A stretch of 64,000 nucleotides of DNA, from NCBI GenBank assembly GCA_009911065.1, contig QXWR01000009.1:62001-126000 (forward strand). The letters are read 5' to 3'. Position numbers and translations under genes: made by a program. The stretch comes from Clostridiaceae bacterium (GTDB lineage: Bacteria > Bacillota > Clostridia > Lachnospirales > Lachnospiraceae). Positions 1-8,270 of this stretch are shown here, piece by piece; position 1 is the stretch's first letter; the number at the start of each line of letters is the position of its first letter. The notes beneath the pieces were generated by a model. That model worked only from the letters and a program-made list of their open reading frames with translations. It was not told where the DNA came from and ran no database searches.

Positions 1-422
1 CATCGGTATCCGGCACAGTAACAGAAGCCACAGACACAACCCTGACCATGAAGACAGACGAAGGGGAAACCTGCACCGTCAGCATTGCCAATGCCTACAT
101 TGTAGCCAAAGACGGAATCACCCTTGACAAACAAGCTACCATCACCTACATTGGCGACTTGGATGACAATGCCATGGCAGTAAAGGTAGTGATGGAAGAT
201 TCCTATGGCTCTGCCGAGGCAGAACGCAGCGCCTTCATTGGAAAAGTAATCCAGAACACAGACAACAACCTTGTCCTGGAGTCCGCTGACAGCGACTTTT
301 ACACCTTTGTATCCGATGATTTGGATTTCTCCCCCTATCAGATTGGCGACACGGTTCAGATCTTTTACAACGGAACCATCACCTCCAAAGAAATTACCGC
401 ATTAGAAGTATCAAAGAAATAA
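1..422 (+). CDS. C-terminal part of a secreted-type protein with repeated beta-rich segments (5' end outside window)
   Basis: The frame is open from the first bases of the window (reading from base 3) to a TAA at 420-422, so only the C-terminal 139 residues are visible and the true start lies upstream. An internal ATG at 48 is not preceded by a convincing ribosome site, which argues against a complete small gene. The sequence is rich in Thr, Val, Asp and Gly with alternating hydrophobic residues. Two similar segments (GTVTEATDTTLTM near the front and GKVIQNTDNNLVLESA later) suggest a duplicated small beta-barrel or OB-like unit, as in surface lipoproteins of clostridia. No catalytic motif is visible. 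Function is not recognised; extracellular location is inference. Confidence 0.6.
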   Translation, partial: SVSGTVTEATDTTLTMKTDEGETCTVSIANAYIVAKDGITLDKQATITYIGDLDDNAMAVKVVMEDSYGSAEAERSAFIGKVIQNTDNNLVLESADSDFYTFVSDDLDFSPYQIGDTVQIFYNGTITSKEITALEVSKK

Positions 423-438
423 GGGAAACGAAAAGAAA

Positions 439-476
439 ACCGGGACCATTCACAAAATAATCCGAACGGTCCCGGT
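439..476 (-). terminator. Rho-independent terminator of the cytidylate-kinase-like gene
   Basis: The inverted repeat ACCGGGACC (439-447) / GGTCCCGGT (468-476) forms a 9-bp stem with a 20-nt loop. Read on the minus strand it is followed by TTTTCTTTTCGTTT, a good U-tract, so it terminates the minus-strand gene ending at 517. On the plus strand the hairpin lies 17 nt after the stop of the first gene but has no T-run, so it would be a weaker stop in that direction. Confidence 0.8.
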
Positions 477-516
477 CAATCCTATTACCTTCCTGCATCA
501 GCGTCTTATAAGTCCG

Positions 517-1161
517 TCAGATCTCATATCCTACCATTCGAATATACGCCTGAATCAGCTCCACAACCTGATCCAACTCCAGTCTGCTTGCATTAATTGG
601 CAAATCATAATTGCCAAGATCTTCCCACTCCCGCCCCGTAAAATACCGATGATATTCCCGTCGCTGTTTGGTAATCCGGTTCAGTTTGGAAAGGGCCTCC
701 TTGGTATCAACAATCCCATCCACCTCCATGGTCCGCCGGATACAAGTATCTGTATCTGCATACACAAAAATTTTAATCAAATCCTCTTTTCCCGCAGAAT
801 CCAACACAAAATCCGCACACCGGCCCACAATCACACAAGACTCCTTGCTGGCCAGCTCCCGAATCACCTCTGACTGAAACTTAAACAAATTTTCCGGCGA
901 AGTAACATCCCCCTGAATTTTAGGCGCACCCACCATTCCATGGCGCATCCCACCCACAATCTTCCGAAGCAGGTTATTCCCCGCCTTTTCATCTGCCAGC
1001 CGAAAATACTGCTCTCCCACCGCACTTTTTTCAGCCGTCATACTCAAAATCTCATCATCATAAAAAGGAATCCCCAGGCACTTGGCCAATTTCCTCCCCA
1101 CAATCCTCCCCCCACTGCCATACTGTCTCTCAATCGTAATAACCAGCTTATCCTTATCCAT
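517..1161 (-). CDS. Cytidylate kinase-like family protein
   Basis: A 214-residue protein of the cytidylate-kinase-like family (Cytidylate_kin2 type), a P-loop nucleotide kinase fold common in clostridia whose physiological substrate is mostly unproven. The N-terminus VITIERQYGSGGRIVGRKLA carries the P-loop-like GSGGR followed by a basic helix, as in this family; GIPFYDDEIL and CVIVGRCADFVL are further family-like segments. The start ATG follows GGAGGAGGG at a good distance. The gene is monocistronic: it has a promoter about 140 bp upstream and its own terminator. It could act on CMP/dCMP or another nucleotide; the exact substrate cannot be read from the sequence. Confidence 0.85.
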   Translation of the reverse strand: MDKDKLVITIERQYGSGGRIVGRKLAKCLGIPFYDDEILSMTAEKSAVGEQYFRLADEKAGNNLLRKIVGGMRHGMVGAPKIQGDVTSPENLFKFQSEVIRELASKESCVIVGRCADFVLDSAGKEDLIKIFVYADTDTCIRRTMEVDGIVDTKEALSKLNRITKQRREYHRYFTGREWEDLGNYDLPINASRLELDQVVELIQAYIRMVGYEI

Positions 1162-1302
1162 CCAACACCCTCCTCCAAAAATTCTATTTCAAAAAAACAA
1201 TCCAGCTCCTTTAAACCATATCACTTTAAACTATACCACTTTAACTCATACAGCCTGACCATTCTCCCCGTTACCTAAAAAACAACGATAAAACTTTTTT
1301 TC

Positions 1303-1331
1303 ATTATACCACAAACTTCCCCACCTGTACA
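1303..1331 (-). promoter_or_regulatory. Sigma-A-like promoter for the cytidylate-kinase-like gene
   Basis: On the minus strand TGTACA and TATAAT are separated by exactly 17 bp. The transcript would have a leader of about 135 nt containing short degenerate repeats of a CACTTTAAA-type unit (1207-1245 on the plus strand). Match to the consensus is 4/6 and 6/6. Confidence 0.55.
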
Positions 1332-1400
1332 GTCATATCCCCTCCAAAAAACGTATCCCTCCCCCTCCATTACCGTCCACAACATCATCTTCTTATCCGA

Positions 1401-1966
1401 CTATACCAGTAAAACACCATAAGAATCTTTCCCGACTACGCCAGGAAAACGGCATATAATTCTTGCCCAACTATACCAGGAAAGCAACATATGATTCTTA
1501 TTCATCTATACCAGAAAAGCGACATATAATTCTTATCCAACCACGCCAGGAAAGCAGCAGATGATTCTTATTCATCTATACCAGGAAAGCGACATATAAT
1601 TCTTATCTAATTACGCCAAGAAAGCAGCATATAATTCTTGTCCAACCACGCCACTAAAACAGCATATGATTTCTATCCAACTACGCCAGGAAAACAGCAT
1701 CAGAAATCTTGTCTGGCTATGCCAGGAAAACAGCATCAGAAATCTTGTTCGGCTATGTCAGGAAAGCAGCATCAGAAATCTTGTTCGGCTATGCCAGGAA
1801 AACAGCATCAGAAATCTTGTCCGGCTATGCCAGGAAAACAGCATCAGAAATCTTGTTCGGCTATGCCAGGAAAACAGCATCAGAAATCTTGTTCGGCTAT
1901 GCCAGGAAAACAGCATCAGAAATCTTGTCCGGCTATGCCAGGAAAGTAGCATGAGAAGAATCCGGG
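1401..1966. repeat. Minisatellite of 16 tandem units, period 35 bp changing to 36 bp
   Basis: Units start at 1401, 1436, 1471, 1506, 1541, 1576, 1611, 1646, 1681 (35-bp steps) and then 1717, 1753, 1789, 1825, 1861, 1897, 1933 (36-bp steps). Each begins CTAYRCC and contains CAGGAAARC and a T-rich second half. Units 1-8 are divergent and alternate between CTATACC and CTACGCC forms; units 9-15 are nearly identical. Because 36 is divisible by three, several frames stay open across the array, but there is no ribosome site and the peptides are pure repeat, so no gene is called. There are no spacers, so this is not a CRISPR array. The last unit merges into the left arm of the palindrome that follows. 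Confidence 0.9.
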
Positions 1967-2083
1967 AATGGCAGAAGACCCTCTTTCCACGCCGGTTCTT
2001 AGGCGCTGTTTTAAAGCGCCTTAGAACCGACGTGGAAAATGGAGTGAGAACGCGTCTTCTGCCGTTCCTGGATTCTTCTCATG
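1950..2083. repeat. Large imperfect palindrome (134 bp) at the end of the minisatellite
   Basis: The outer arms match as CATGAGAAGAATCC (from 1950) against GGATTCTTCTCATG (to 2083), followed inward by GGCAGAAGAC / GTCTTCTGCC. A second, inner stem runs from CCACG at 1987 to CGTGG at 2035, with GGTTCT and GGCGCT paired to AGCGCC and AGAACC and only two mismatches around a loop of about 7 nt. The whole segment could fold as one long cruciform or RNA hairpin. It lies 32 bp downstream of the ABC transporter operon, where it could act as a transcript end, but it has no U-tract. Confidence 0.85.
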
Positions 2084-2115
2084 CGGACCTTCCCACATCC
2101 CCCATGCTTCCCCCC

Positions 2116-2913
2116 TTACTTTGTCAACATCATCCGATCATTAGAAAATTCCCCGCCGCTTGCCTCTGCAAACTTACGAAGCAAATCTTCCACAGTCAGC
2201 CGTTTTTTCTCCTCCCCGGACACATCATAAATAATCTGGCCATCATTCATCATAATCAGCCGATTGCCAATCTGAATCGCATCCCGCATATTGTGAGTAA
2301 TCATCAATGTGGTCAAATGATCTTTGTTGACAATGGATTCCGTTGTTTCCAGCACCTTGGCCGCTGTCTTCGGGTCCAAAGCCGCTGTGTGTTCGTCTAA
2401 AAGGAGAAGCCTGGGCTTTTCCAATGTGGCCATCAAAAGCGTAAGCGCCTGTCTCTGACCGCCAGAGAGCAGCCCCACTTTGGAAGTCAGCCGGTTCTCC
2501 AGCCCCAGGTTAAGCTTTGCCAGAAGATCCCGGTACAGTTTCCGCTCGCTGTTTGCAATCCCTGGCTTTAGGGTCCGTTTATGTCCCCGGCGCAGAGCAA
2601 GGGCAAGATTTTCCTCGATTCCCATGGTAGCTGCCGTTCCGTTCATAGGGTCCTGAAACACCCGCCCCAAAAATGCCGCCCGCTTATGCTCCGAAAGCTT
2701 TGTCACATTCTTTCCGTCAATTATAATCTGTCCTTCATCCACCTGCCAGGTTCCGGCAATGGCATTTAAAAGGGTGGATTTTCCCGCTCCGTTGCCGCCG
2801 ATTACCGTCACAAAATCCCCGTCTGCCAAAGTAAGGCTAAGCCCTTTTAAAGCACGCTTCTCATTGACGGTACCTGGATTAAAAGTTTTGGAAATATTCC
2901 TTATCTCCAACAT
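2116..2913 (-). CDS. ABC transporter ATP-binding protein, TrpX-type system
   Basis: This is the ATPase of an uptake ABC transporter of about 265 residues. Visible motifs are Walker A GGNGAGKST, the signature LLSGGQRQALTLL, Walker B RLLLLDEHTAALD (Glu replaced by the DEHTAALD form typical of this subfamily) and the switch histidine in LMITHN. The start was moved to the ATG at 2913, which follows GGAGG by nine bases and gives MLEIRNISKTF; that ATG overlaps the TGA of the permease gene, showing translational coupling. It is the last gene of a three-gene operon (binding protein, permease, ATPase). The trpXYZ-like arrangement suggests an aromatic amino acid or similar small substrate, but this is inference. 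Confidence 0.88.
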   Translation of the reverse strand: MLEIRNISKTFNPGTVNEKRALKGLSLTLADGDFVTVIGGNGAGKSTLLNAIAGTWQVDEGQIIIDGKNVTKLSEHKRAAFLGRVFQDPMNGTAATMGIEENLALALRRGHKRTLKPGIANSERKLYRDLLAKLNLGLENRLTSKVGLLSGGQRQALTLLMATLEKPRLLLLDEHTAALDPKTAAKVLETTESIVNKDHLTTLMITHNMRDAIQIGNRLIMMNDGQIIYDVSGEEKKRLTVEDLLRKFAEASGGEFSNDRMMLTK

Positions 2914-3827
2914 CAGCTTTGTCCTCCCTTCCTCATCCATTTTGAGAAATACCGGCTTTTCCAGGTTGGAATCGCCAGGAAAATCGCCACCACCACTGCT
3001 GACAGAAGTTTCAGCAGATCTGTGTCAACTCCTTTCCAGATGACAAATTGAAGCACCAGATAATAAATGATCGACCCCAAGGCCACTCCCAACAGCCGAA
3101 ATGCAAAATTGTGGAAAACCCGGCCAAACACAGCTTCTCCGATAATCACAGCCGCCAAGCCGATAACAATGGCGCCCCGGCCCATATTCACATCTGCAAA
3201 TCCCTGATACTGTGCCAACAAAGCGCCGGAAAGAGCCACAAGACCATTGGAAATCATCAGGCCCAGCACCCGGCTCAAATCTGTGTTAATTCCCTGAGCA
3301 CGGGCCATTTTGTCATTGCAGCCTGTGGCCCGCAATGAACAGCCAAGTTCCGTTCCGAAAAACCAGTACAAAAAACCAATCAGCAACACAATGATAATTG
3401 CCACCAGCAAAATCGTGTTTTTATAAAAAGGAACATTTTTAATAAAACGCAGCGAAACCAGGAGATCAAACTTATCCACATTGATTGCCTGATTTGCCTT
3501 TCCCATTATTTTCAAATTGATGGAATACAGCCCAAGCTGTGTCAAAATTCCCGATAAAATAGCCGGAATCCCCATAAACGTATGCAAAAGTCCGGTTACA
3601 AAGCCAGACACCATTCCTGCAAAGAAAGCTCCGGCAAGAGCCACCCAAACATTCTGTCCGGACAGCATCAGCATGATACAGACCGCGCCGCCGGTACAAA
3701 GGGAGCCGTCCACGGTCAGATCCGCAATATCCAGAACCCGATAGGTGATGTACACACCAATCGCCATAATTCCCCATATCAATCCCTGGGCCACTGCTCC
3801 GGGAAGTGCGTTCCATAAACTTATCAT
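2913..3827 (-). CDS. ABC transporter permease (BPD_transp_2 family), TrpX-type system
   Basis: A 304-residue integral membrane protein with about eight hydrophobic segments. It belongs to the BPD_transp_2 permease family (branched-chain amino acid / ribose type), recognisable in the central GTELGCSLRATGCNDKMARA stretch, which resembles the coupling loop of these permeases. It would form a homodimeric channel in the cytoplasmic membrane for the substrate delivered by the lipoprotein encoded upstream. Its TGA overlaps the start of the ATPase gene, and its start lies 165 bp after the binding-protein gene, with two hairpins in between. Confidence 0.88.
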   Translation of the reverse strand: MISLWNALPGAVAQGLIWGIMAIGVYITYRVLDIADLTVDGSLCTGGAVCIMLMLSGQNVWVALAGAFFAGMVSGFVTGLLHTFMGIPAILSGILTQLGLYSINLKIMGKANQAINVDKFDLLVSLRFIKNVPFYKNTILLVAIIIVLLIGFLYWFFGTELGCSLRATGCNDKMARAQGINTDLSRVLGLMISNGLVALSGALLAQYQGFADVNMGRGAIVIGLAAVIIGEAVFGRVFHNFAFRLLGVALGSIIYYLVLQFVIWKGVDTDLLKLLSAVVVAIFLAIPTWKSRYFSKWMRKGGQS

Positions 3828-3861
3828 AGTATACTCATCCTTGTCCTGTCATTCAATTTAT

Positions 3862-3891
3862 AGAGCGTGTCTGAACATCCAAACACACTCT
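3862..3891. repeat. Short member of dispersed repeat family 1 (AGAGCGTGT hairpin)
   Basis: AGAGCGTGT (3862-3870) and ACACACTCT (3883-3891) form an imperfect inverted repeat around CTGAACATCCAA. Its left half, TAGAGCGTGTCTGAA, matches the left ends of the longer copies at 26483 and 54211. It sits between the binding-protein and permease genes. Confidence 0.55.
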
Positions 3892-3905
3892 TGGGAAAAT
3901 ACAGC

Positions 3906-3925
3906 GGCAGGAAAATGTTCCTGCC
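3906..3925 (-). terminator. Intra-operon hairpin between binding-protein and permease genes
   Basis: A perfect 8-bp stem GGCAGGAA / TTCCTGCC with an AATG loop. It lies about 65 nt downstream of the binding-protein stop on the minus strand and has no strong U-tract. Such hairpins often stabilise the binding-protein message or partly stop transcription, so that less permease and ATPase are made. That role is inferred from position. Confidence 0.6.
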
Positions 3926-3992
3926 CTTCTGTATGTTCCCTTTTCTGTTGTTTTATTTTATCTGCAAAAACGTTTCATCCTAACCTTCTTCT

Positions 3993-5072
3993 TTACTCTT
4001 CAATGGCCACATAGTCATCTGGAACCGTAACTCCCAGTGCTTCACAAAGAGATTTGTTGTACTTTTTCGTAAACTGAGGCGCATATTCAATGGGCATTTG
4101 GGAAATATCAGCCTCTCCTGTAAGAATCTTTGCAGCCATCTTTCCAGTGCCCACTCCCAAATCATAGTAGCTGATGGACAAAGTCGCTACGCCACAGCCA
4201 CGGCAAATGCCTTCTTCTCCTGCGATTACTGGTACTCCTGCTGGCTGGCAGATATTGTTTACAATCTCTGCGTTAGCTGCCGCCGTATTGTCTGTAGGTA
4301 CATAGATCACATCGCTTTCTCCTGCTGCCTTTGTGACAATCGTGGACAAATCGTTGGAATCGGAAAAAGCATAATACTCACAGGTATATCCAAGCTCCTC
4401 CAAAGCCGCTTTCACCGTATCTACCTGATACTGGGAATTGGCCTCAGCAGAACAGTACAAAAGACCTACCTTCTTGGCATCTGGGAACAGCTCATGAAGC
4501 ATGGCTGCCTGCTCGTCCAAAGGAGCCAGATCGGAAGTTCCGGAAATGTTGCCTCCTACAGTGCCGGTAAAACCATCAATACCAAGAGCCACTCCATACT
4601 CAGTAACAGAAGTTCCAAGAACCGGAATCTCATTGGTACCTGCCTGGGCTGCCTGCAAAGCCGGCGTTGCGTTGGCAAGAATCAAATCCACATCCGAAGA
4701 GACAAAGCTGTTAATAATGGTAGAACAGGTGTTAGAATCCCCCTGTGCGTTCTGCTCATCAAACTTTACCTTATCCCCCAAAGCTTCCGTCAATGCATCT
4801 TTAAATCCCAAAGTAGCGGCGTCCAGCGCGTCATGTTGCACCAGCTGACAGATTCCCACGGTGTAAGTTTCTTCTGTTTCGGCGCTATCGTTCTTGTCTT
4901 CACTCTCTTTGTTCTCTGCTCCATCTGTTCCAGCCGGAGCGTCTGACTTTTCCCCTGCTGCGCCAGCCGCCTCTGTGGAAGCCGCCCCGTCAGCCCCGCC
5001 TGAGCAGGCAGTAAGAGACAGCATCATGGCAGCAGCCAGGGCCATGGATAATACCTTTGCTGATTTCTTCAT
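3993..5072 (-). CDS. ABC transporter substrate-binding lipoprotein (TrpX family)
   Basis: A predicted lipoprotein of 359 residues of the ABC_sub_bind (TrpX-like) family. The start was placed at the ATG at 5072 because it gives a typical lipoprotein signal peptide (MKKSAKV, hydrophobic core, lipobox LTAC) and follows AAGGGAGA. After the Cys comes a low-complexity linker rich in Ala, Gly, Glu and Asp, then a two-lobed binding domain with family segments such as VGICQLVQHDALDAA, LILANATPALQAA and GVALGIDGF. It acts outside the membrane, delivering a small ligand to the permease. Ligand identity cannot be read here; tryptophan or a related amino acid is the usual suggestion for this family. Confidence 0.9.
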   Translation of the reverse strand: MKKSAKVLSMALAAAMMLSLTACSGGADGAASTEAAGAAGEKSDAPAGTDGAENKESEDKNDSAETEETYTVGICQLVQHDALDAATLGFKDALTEALGDKVKFDEQNAQGDSNTCSTIINSFVSSDVDLILANATPALQAAQAGTNEIPVLGTSVTEYGVALGIDGFTGTVGGNISGTSDLAPLDEQAAMLHELFPDAKKVGLLYCSAEANSQYQVDTVKAALEELGYTCEYYAFSDSNDLSTIVTKAAGESDVIYVPTDNTAAANAEIVNNICQPAGVPVIAGEEGICRGCGVATLSISYYDLGVGTGKMAAKILTGEADISQMPIEYAPQFTKKYNKSLCEALGVTVPDDYVAIEE

Positions 5073-5133
5073 AATTCTTAATCTCCCTTTGATTATGTAT
5101 TGTTTTATGTATTCTGGCGAACACACATTAGGT

Positions 5134-5162
5134 ATCATACTACAAAATCTTCGCCGCGTCAA
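5134..5162 (-). promoter_or_regulatory. Promoter of the TrpX-type transporter operon
   Basis: On the minus strand TTGACG, a 17-bp spacer and TATGAT give a near-consensus sigma-A promoter about 60 bp upstream of the binding-protein start. There is no room for a T-box or other riboswitch in the short leader. Confidence 0.75.
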
Positions 5163-5232
5163 CTTTTCAATGCTTTAAAATGTTAAAATTTAAAGTGATA
5201 AAGTATTCCCTCGAATTTTTCCTACATTCCAT

Positions 5233-5261
5233 TTGCTATTTCTCTGGTCTTCCTTTATAAT
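5233..5261 (+). promoter_or_regulatory. Promoter of the PsiE-like gene
   Basis: TTGCTA, a 17-bp spacer and TATAAT lie about 55 bp upstream of the start at 5315. Match is 4/6 and 6/6 to the sigma-A consensus. Confidence 0.55.
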
Positions 5262-5314
5262 AGAAACGGAACCATAACCAGACAAACCGGATAAATTTGT
5301 AAAGAGGAGAAGGT

Positions 5315-5722
5315 ATGAAACAACATGTAGGAGAAAAAGCATCAAAAGTACAAAATTTCATTTTCAACACCGCAATGTTTCTGGAACTGCTGATGGCTGT
5401 GATTGTAATCCTTGCCCTGCTGATTATGCTCATCCAGGTACCTGCGGAACTGGCAGAACTTGTGCATAACGGTGAATTTAACCAGTTTCTCAAGCAGCTG
5501 TTCGATATTATCATTGGAATCGAGCTGTTGAAAATGCTCTGCCGCCATGACCTGGACTCTGTAGTGGAAGTGCTGCTGTTCTCCACTGCAAGAGAAATGA
5601 TCATTGAACATATGCCCATTTATCACACCCTAATCGGGATCGTAGCTATCGCTGTTTTGTTCCTGATTCGAAAATATCTTTTTGTCTCTGCACTGGACAA
5701 AAACGAGGATAGCAGTAAATAA
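5315..5722 (+). CDS. PsiE-like small membrane protein
   Basis: A 135-residue protein with about four membrane segments (near residues 17-40, 63-77, 87-97 weaker, and 104-122). Its pattern resembles the phosphate-starvation-inducible PsiE family, with conserved-looking HDLDSVVEVLLFSTAREMI between the second and last helices. The ATG follows GAGGAGAAGGT. Function of PsiE proteins is poorly defined. The gene stands alone, divergent from the transporter operon and convergent with the dipeptidase gene, which ends only 7 bp away. Family assignment is from sequence pattern only. Confidence 0.6.
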   Translation: MKQHVGEKASKVQNFIFNTAMFLELLMAVIVILALLIMLIQVPAELAELVHNGEFNQFLKQLFDIIIGIELLKMLCRHDLDSVVEVLLFSTAREMIIEHMPIYHTLIGIVAIAVLFLIRKYLFVSALDKNEDSSK

Positions 5723-5729
5723 TCGTTTC

Positions 5730-6779
5730 TCACAGCAGCTCACGGTACAGGCGCAGCACATTGCCAAAAAAGACCGCTTCCATCTCCGCCAGGGTAAATC
5801 CCTGGCGGTTCATTTCATCTGCCAGCATCCCCATGGCCGAACAATCCGGCATCTCCACAATACTGGTGATCCCATCAAAATCACTTCCCAGGCCAATACA
5901 CCCAATTCCTCCTACCTGCTTCATATGTTTCATATGGGCAACCATGTGGCAGCACTGACTATGTATGGGTTCTTTTCCATCCTCCTCATCCCTCAAAAAA
6001 GAAGCGCAGAAATTGATTCCAGCCACACCGCCTCGCTCGGCTAATTGGCGAATCATCTCATCGGTCAGATTTCTGGGATGATTGGCCAAAGCCCGCGCAT
6101 TGGAATGGCTGGCCACAAAAGGTTTCTTTGTATATTGAAATACATCCCAGATTCCCCTGTCATTTAAGTGGGAAATGTCAATGATCATCCCAATACGCTC
6201 CATCTCCTGAACAAATTCAATTCCTGTTTTTGTCAGTCCATGGTTCTGATCCAAAACACTCTGGGGCGGACGTCCATTCTCCTCCTCTTCCTCTCTTTTC
6301 TTTCCCCAAGCATTGGGCAAAGCGCCGTTTTTGCAGCGGGGCATATAACTTGGGTATCCCAGCTCATTTGGCACATTCCAGGTAAGCGTCATCATCCGCA
6401 CCCCCAGCCGGTAAAAATCTCTTAAAAATCCCAGCTCTCCCATACAGACCCCGCCCTCTTCCAAAGTCAATAAAGCAGACATCTTTCCATTTCTGCGATT
6501 TTCCTCTATTTCCTGCCAGGTCCTTACCATTCCGATTTTGTCCGAATGTTCCTTGATTTCCTCATAAAACACATCCACCAGCTTCATTCCATATGCAAGA
6601 GGATTTTTTTGTGTGTTTAAATTGGTAAACAGGGCGAAATTCTGTAACAGATAATCTCCCTTTTCCATTTTTCCCAAATCCACATGAAGATCATTTGCCA
6701 AAAGATTTCCCTTCCACCCTTTTTTCCGGCGCTCATACATCTCTGATATGGTATCGCAATGCATATCTACCACTTTCAT
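5730..6779 (-). CDS. Membrane dipeptidase (M19 / renal dipeptidase family)
   Basis: A zinc-dependent dipeptidase of about 349 residues. The N-terminal DMHCDT holds the HxD zinc ligands, EEGG near residue 107 the bridging Glu, and IDISHLND and ASHSNARAL the later His ligands. ATG at 6779 is taken as the start because it follows AAAGGAGTCAGAACA and gives MKVVDMHCDT, the normal family N-terminus; the longer frame adds nine residues without a ribosome site. No signal peptide is seen, so it probably acts in the cytoplasm on dipeptides, in some relatives on D-containing dipeptides from cell-wall turnover. It is probably monocistronic. Confidence 0.9.
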   Translation of the reverse strand: MKVVDMHCDTISEMYERRKKGWKGNLLANDLHVDLGKMEKGDYLLQNFALFTNLNTQKNPLAYGMKLVDVFYEEIKEHSDKIGMVRTWQEIEENRRNGKMSALLTLEEGGVCMGELGFLRDFYRLGVRMMTLTWNVPNELGYPSYMPRCKNGALPNAWGKKREEEEENGRPPQSVLDQNHGLTKTGIEFVQEMERIGMIIDISHLNDRGIWDVFQYTKKPFVASHSNARALANHPRNLTDEMIRQLAERGGVAGINFCASFLRDEEDGKEPIHSQCCHMVAHMKHMKQVGGIGCIGLGSDFDGITSIVEMPDCSAMGMLADEMNRQGFTLAEMEAVFFGNVLRLYRELL

Positions 6780-6881
6780 TGTTCTGACTCCTTTCCCTTT
6801 ATCCAATCCATCCAGACCACGGTTATTTTAGCAACTCAGTACTGGCATCTTGTCTCAGTTTACTTTATGTTTTTCACACAG

Positions 6882-6911
6882 AAAAAGAACCTGCCATAAT
6901 ACAGCAAGTTC
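6882..6911 (-). terminator. Terminator of mgsA
   Basis: On the minus strand GAACTTGC and GCAGGTTC pair (one G-U) around a 9-nt loop and are followed by TTTTTCTG, 20 nt after the mgsA stop. Confidence 0.8.
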
Positions 6912-6931
6912 CTTCTCCTAACCAATACACT

Positions 6932-7402
6932 TTAAAGCGTCTCCGCCCGCTCTTCAATATTCTTCCGGAAATTAATGACATCATGCTGGTAATCTGTCTC
7001 CATATAATCGGAAGTAATCATAAAATCTGCCGTGGCCTTATTCACCGCAATGGGAATATCATACACCTGGGCAATTCTCATCAGGGCTTTTACATCGGTG
7101 TCATGTGGTTGAGCGGTCAATGGATCTGAGAAAAATACCACAAAATCAATCACTCCCTCTACGATCTTAGCTCCAATCTGCTGATCTCCTCCCAAAGGTC
7201 CGCTGTTGTACCCTTTCACCGTAAGTCCGGTCTGGTCTGTAATCATTCGTGCTGTTGTTCCAGTTCCATACAGGTTATGGTGCTTTAGCACAGCGTAATG
7301 TTCCTTGCACCATTCAATTAATTTCGGTTTTTCATTATCGTGAGCAATCAGTGCAATATCTTTCTTCGGTCCAATGGTAAACGTAATGTAATCTTTTGCC
7401 AT
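6932..7402 (-). CDS. mgsA: Methylglyoxal synthase
   Basis: Converts dihydroxyacetone phosphate to methylglyoxal and phosphate, a bypass of lower glycolysis used when sugar phosphates build up. The 156-residue length is usual. Visible motifs are IALIAHDNEK at the N-terminus, the phosphate-binding GTGTTA, and GPLGGDQQIGAKI with the catalytic Asp. The start is the ATG at 7402, which follows AAAGGAGAGGATAACT and gives MAKDYITFTIG. It is a single gene with its own terminator, placed between the dipeptidase and engB. A link with the nearby sugar transporter is possible but not shown. Confidence 0.95.
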   Translation of the reverse strand: MAKDYITFTIGPKKDIALIAHDNEKPKLIEWCKEHYAVLKHHNLYGTGTTARMITDQTGLTVKGYNSGPLGGDQQIGAKIVEGVIDFVVFFSDPLTAQPHDTDVKALMRIAQVYDIPIAVNKATADFMITSDYMETDYQHDVINFRKNIEERAETL

Positions 7403-7628
7403 AGTTATCCTCTCCTTTCCCATGGCGGTTTACTTTCTAACGATCTGCCGCAGTTTTACAATCTGTCTGAAAATCATCCGGTCTGCGGCATACCCCAAGT
7501 TATACCATGAACTTCCAAAAAGCACAAGTAAAATAAAAATGAACATTTTCTGACTTTTTTCTGAACATTCATCCGACCATTTCCATTTTTATCTACCATC
7601 GTTCTTCCAAAAGTGCCAGTTTTAAACC

Positions 7629-8228
7629 CTATGCCTGTTCCTCCATCTTGGTCACTTTCTCAATCAGATCCCACAACTCCTCTCTTCCCTGTTTGGTCAC
7701 GGAAGAAAAAGGAATCACCGTTCCTTTTTCTCCGAGTCCAAGTCCCTCTCTCACCTGTTTCACATGTCTTTGCACCTGACTGCGATTCAGTTTGTCCACT
7801 TTTGTGGCAACAATCACCGGAGAATACCCTCTCTCCCGAATCCAGTCATACATCAGTTTATCGTTGGCAGAGGGTTCATGGCGGATATCAATCAGCAGAA
7901 ATAAACATTTCAGCATTGAAGAACTTTGTAAATACCGCTCGATCATCTTCCCCCATCGTACCTTTTCCTCCACCGGAACCTTGGCATAGCCATATCCCGG
8001 CAGATCTACATAATAAAAAGCATCGTTAATATTATAGAAATTAATCGTCTGAGTCTTGCCTGGCTGAGAGGAAGTCCGGGCCAGGGACCTTCGATTCATC
8101 AGCGCATTAATCAGGGACGATTTTCCCACATTTGACTTTCCCGCAAAGGCAATCTCTGGGTAGGGACTGTCCGGCAGCCTGCTTGTGATGCCACAGACAG
8201 TTTCCAGTTCCACTTTTTTGATAATCAT
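7629..8228 (-). CDS. engB: Ribosome biogenesis GTP-binding protein EngB/YsxC
   Basis: A small essential-type GTPase of about 199 residues needed for late 50S subunit assembly. G1 is GKSNVGKSS, G2/G3 lie in TQTINFYNI and DLPGYGYAKV, G4 is ATKVDKL and G5 PFSSVTKQG. The start could be the ATG at 8228 (four bases after GGAGG) or the ATG at 8243 (after AGAAG); the first gives MIIKKVELETV, closer to the normal family N-terminus. It follows lon by 42 bp on the same strand, an arrangement also seen in other Firmicutes (lon-ysxC). Confidence 0.95.
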   Translation of the reverse strand: MIIKKVELETVCGITSRLPDSPYPEIAFAGKSNVGKSSLINALMNRRSLARTSSQPGKTQTINFYNINDAFYYVDLPGYGYAKVPVEEKVRWGKMIERYLQSSSMLKCLFLLIDIRHEPSANDKLMYDWIRERGYSPVIVATKVDKLNRSQVQRHVKQVREGLGLGEKGTVIPFSSVTKQGREELWDLIEKVTKMEEQA

Positions 8229-8270
8229 AAATTCCTCCGTCATTTGTCTTCTAGCGTATTTCGTTTTTTA

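Noticed and set aside
1401..1966. CRISPR array
   Set aside because: Repeats are directly adjacent, with no spacers, and no cas gene is in the window.
1638..2400. Overlapping open frames across the minisatellite on both strands
   Set aside because: They are open only because the 36-bp unit is a multiple of three; there is no ribosome site and the peptides are pure repeats or run antisense into the ABC ATPase gene.
4098..4946. 282-codon frame opposite the TrpX-type binding protein
   Set aside because: Antisense shadow of a well-supported gene, with no ribosome site.
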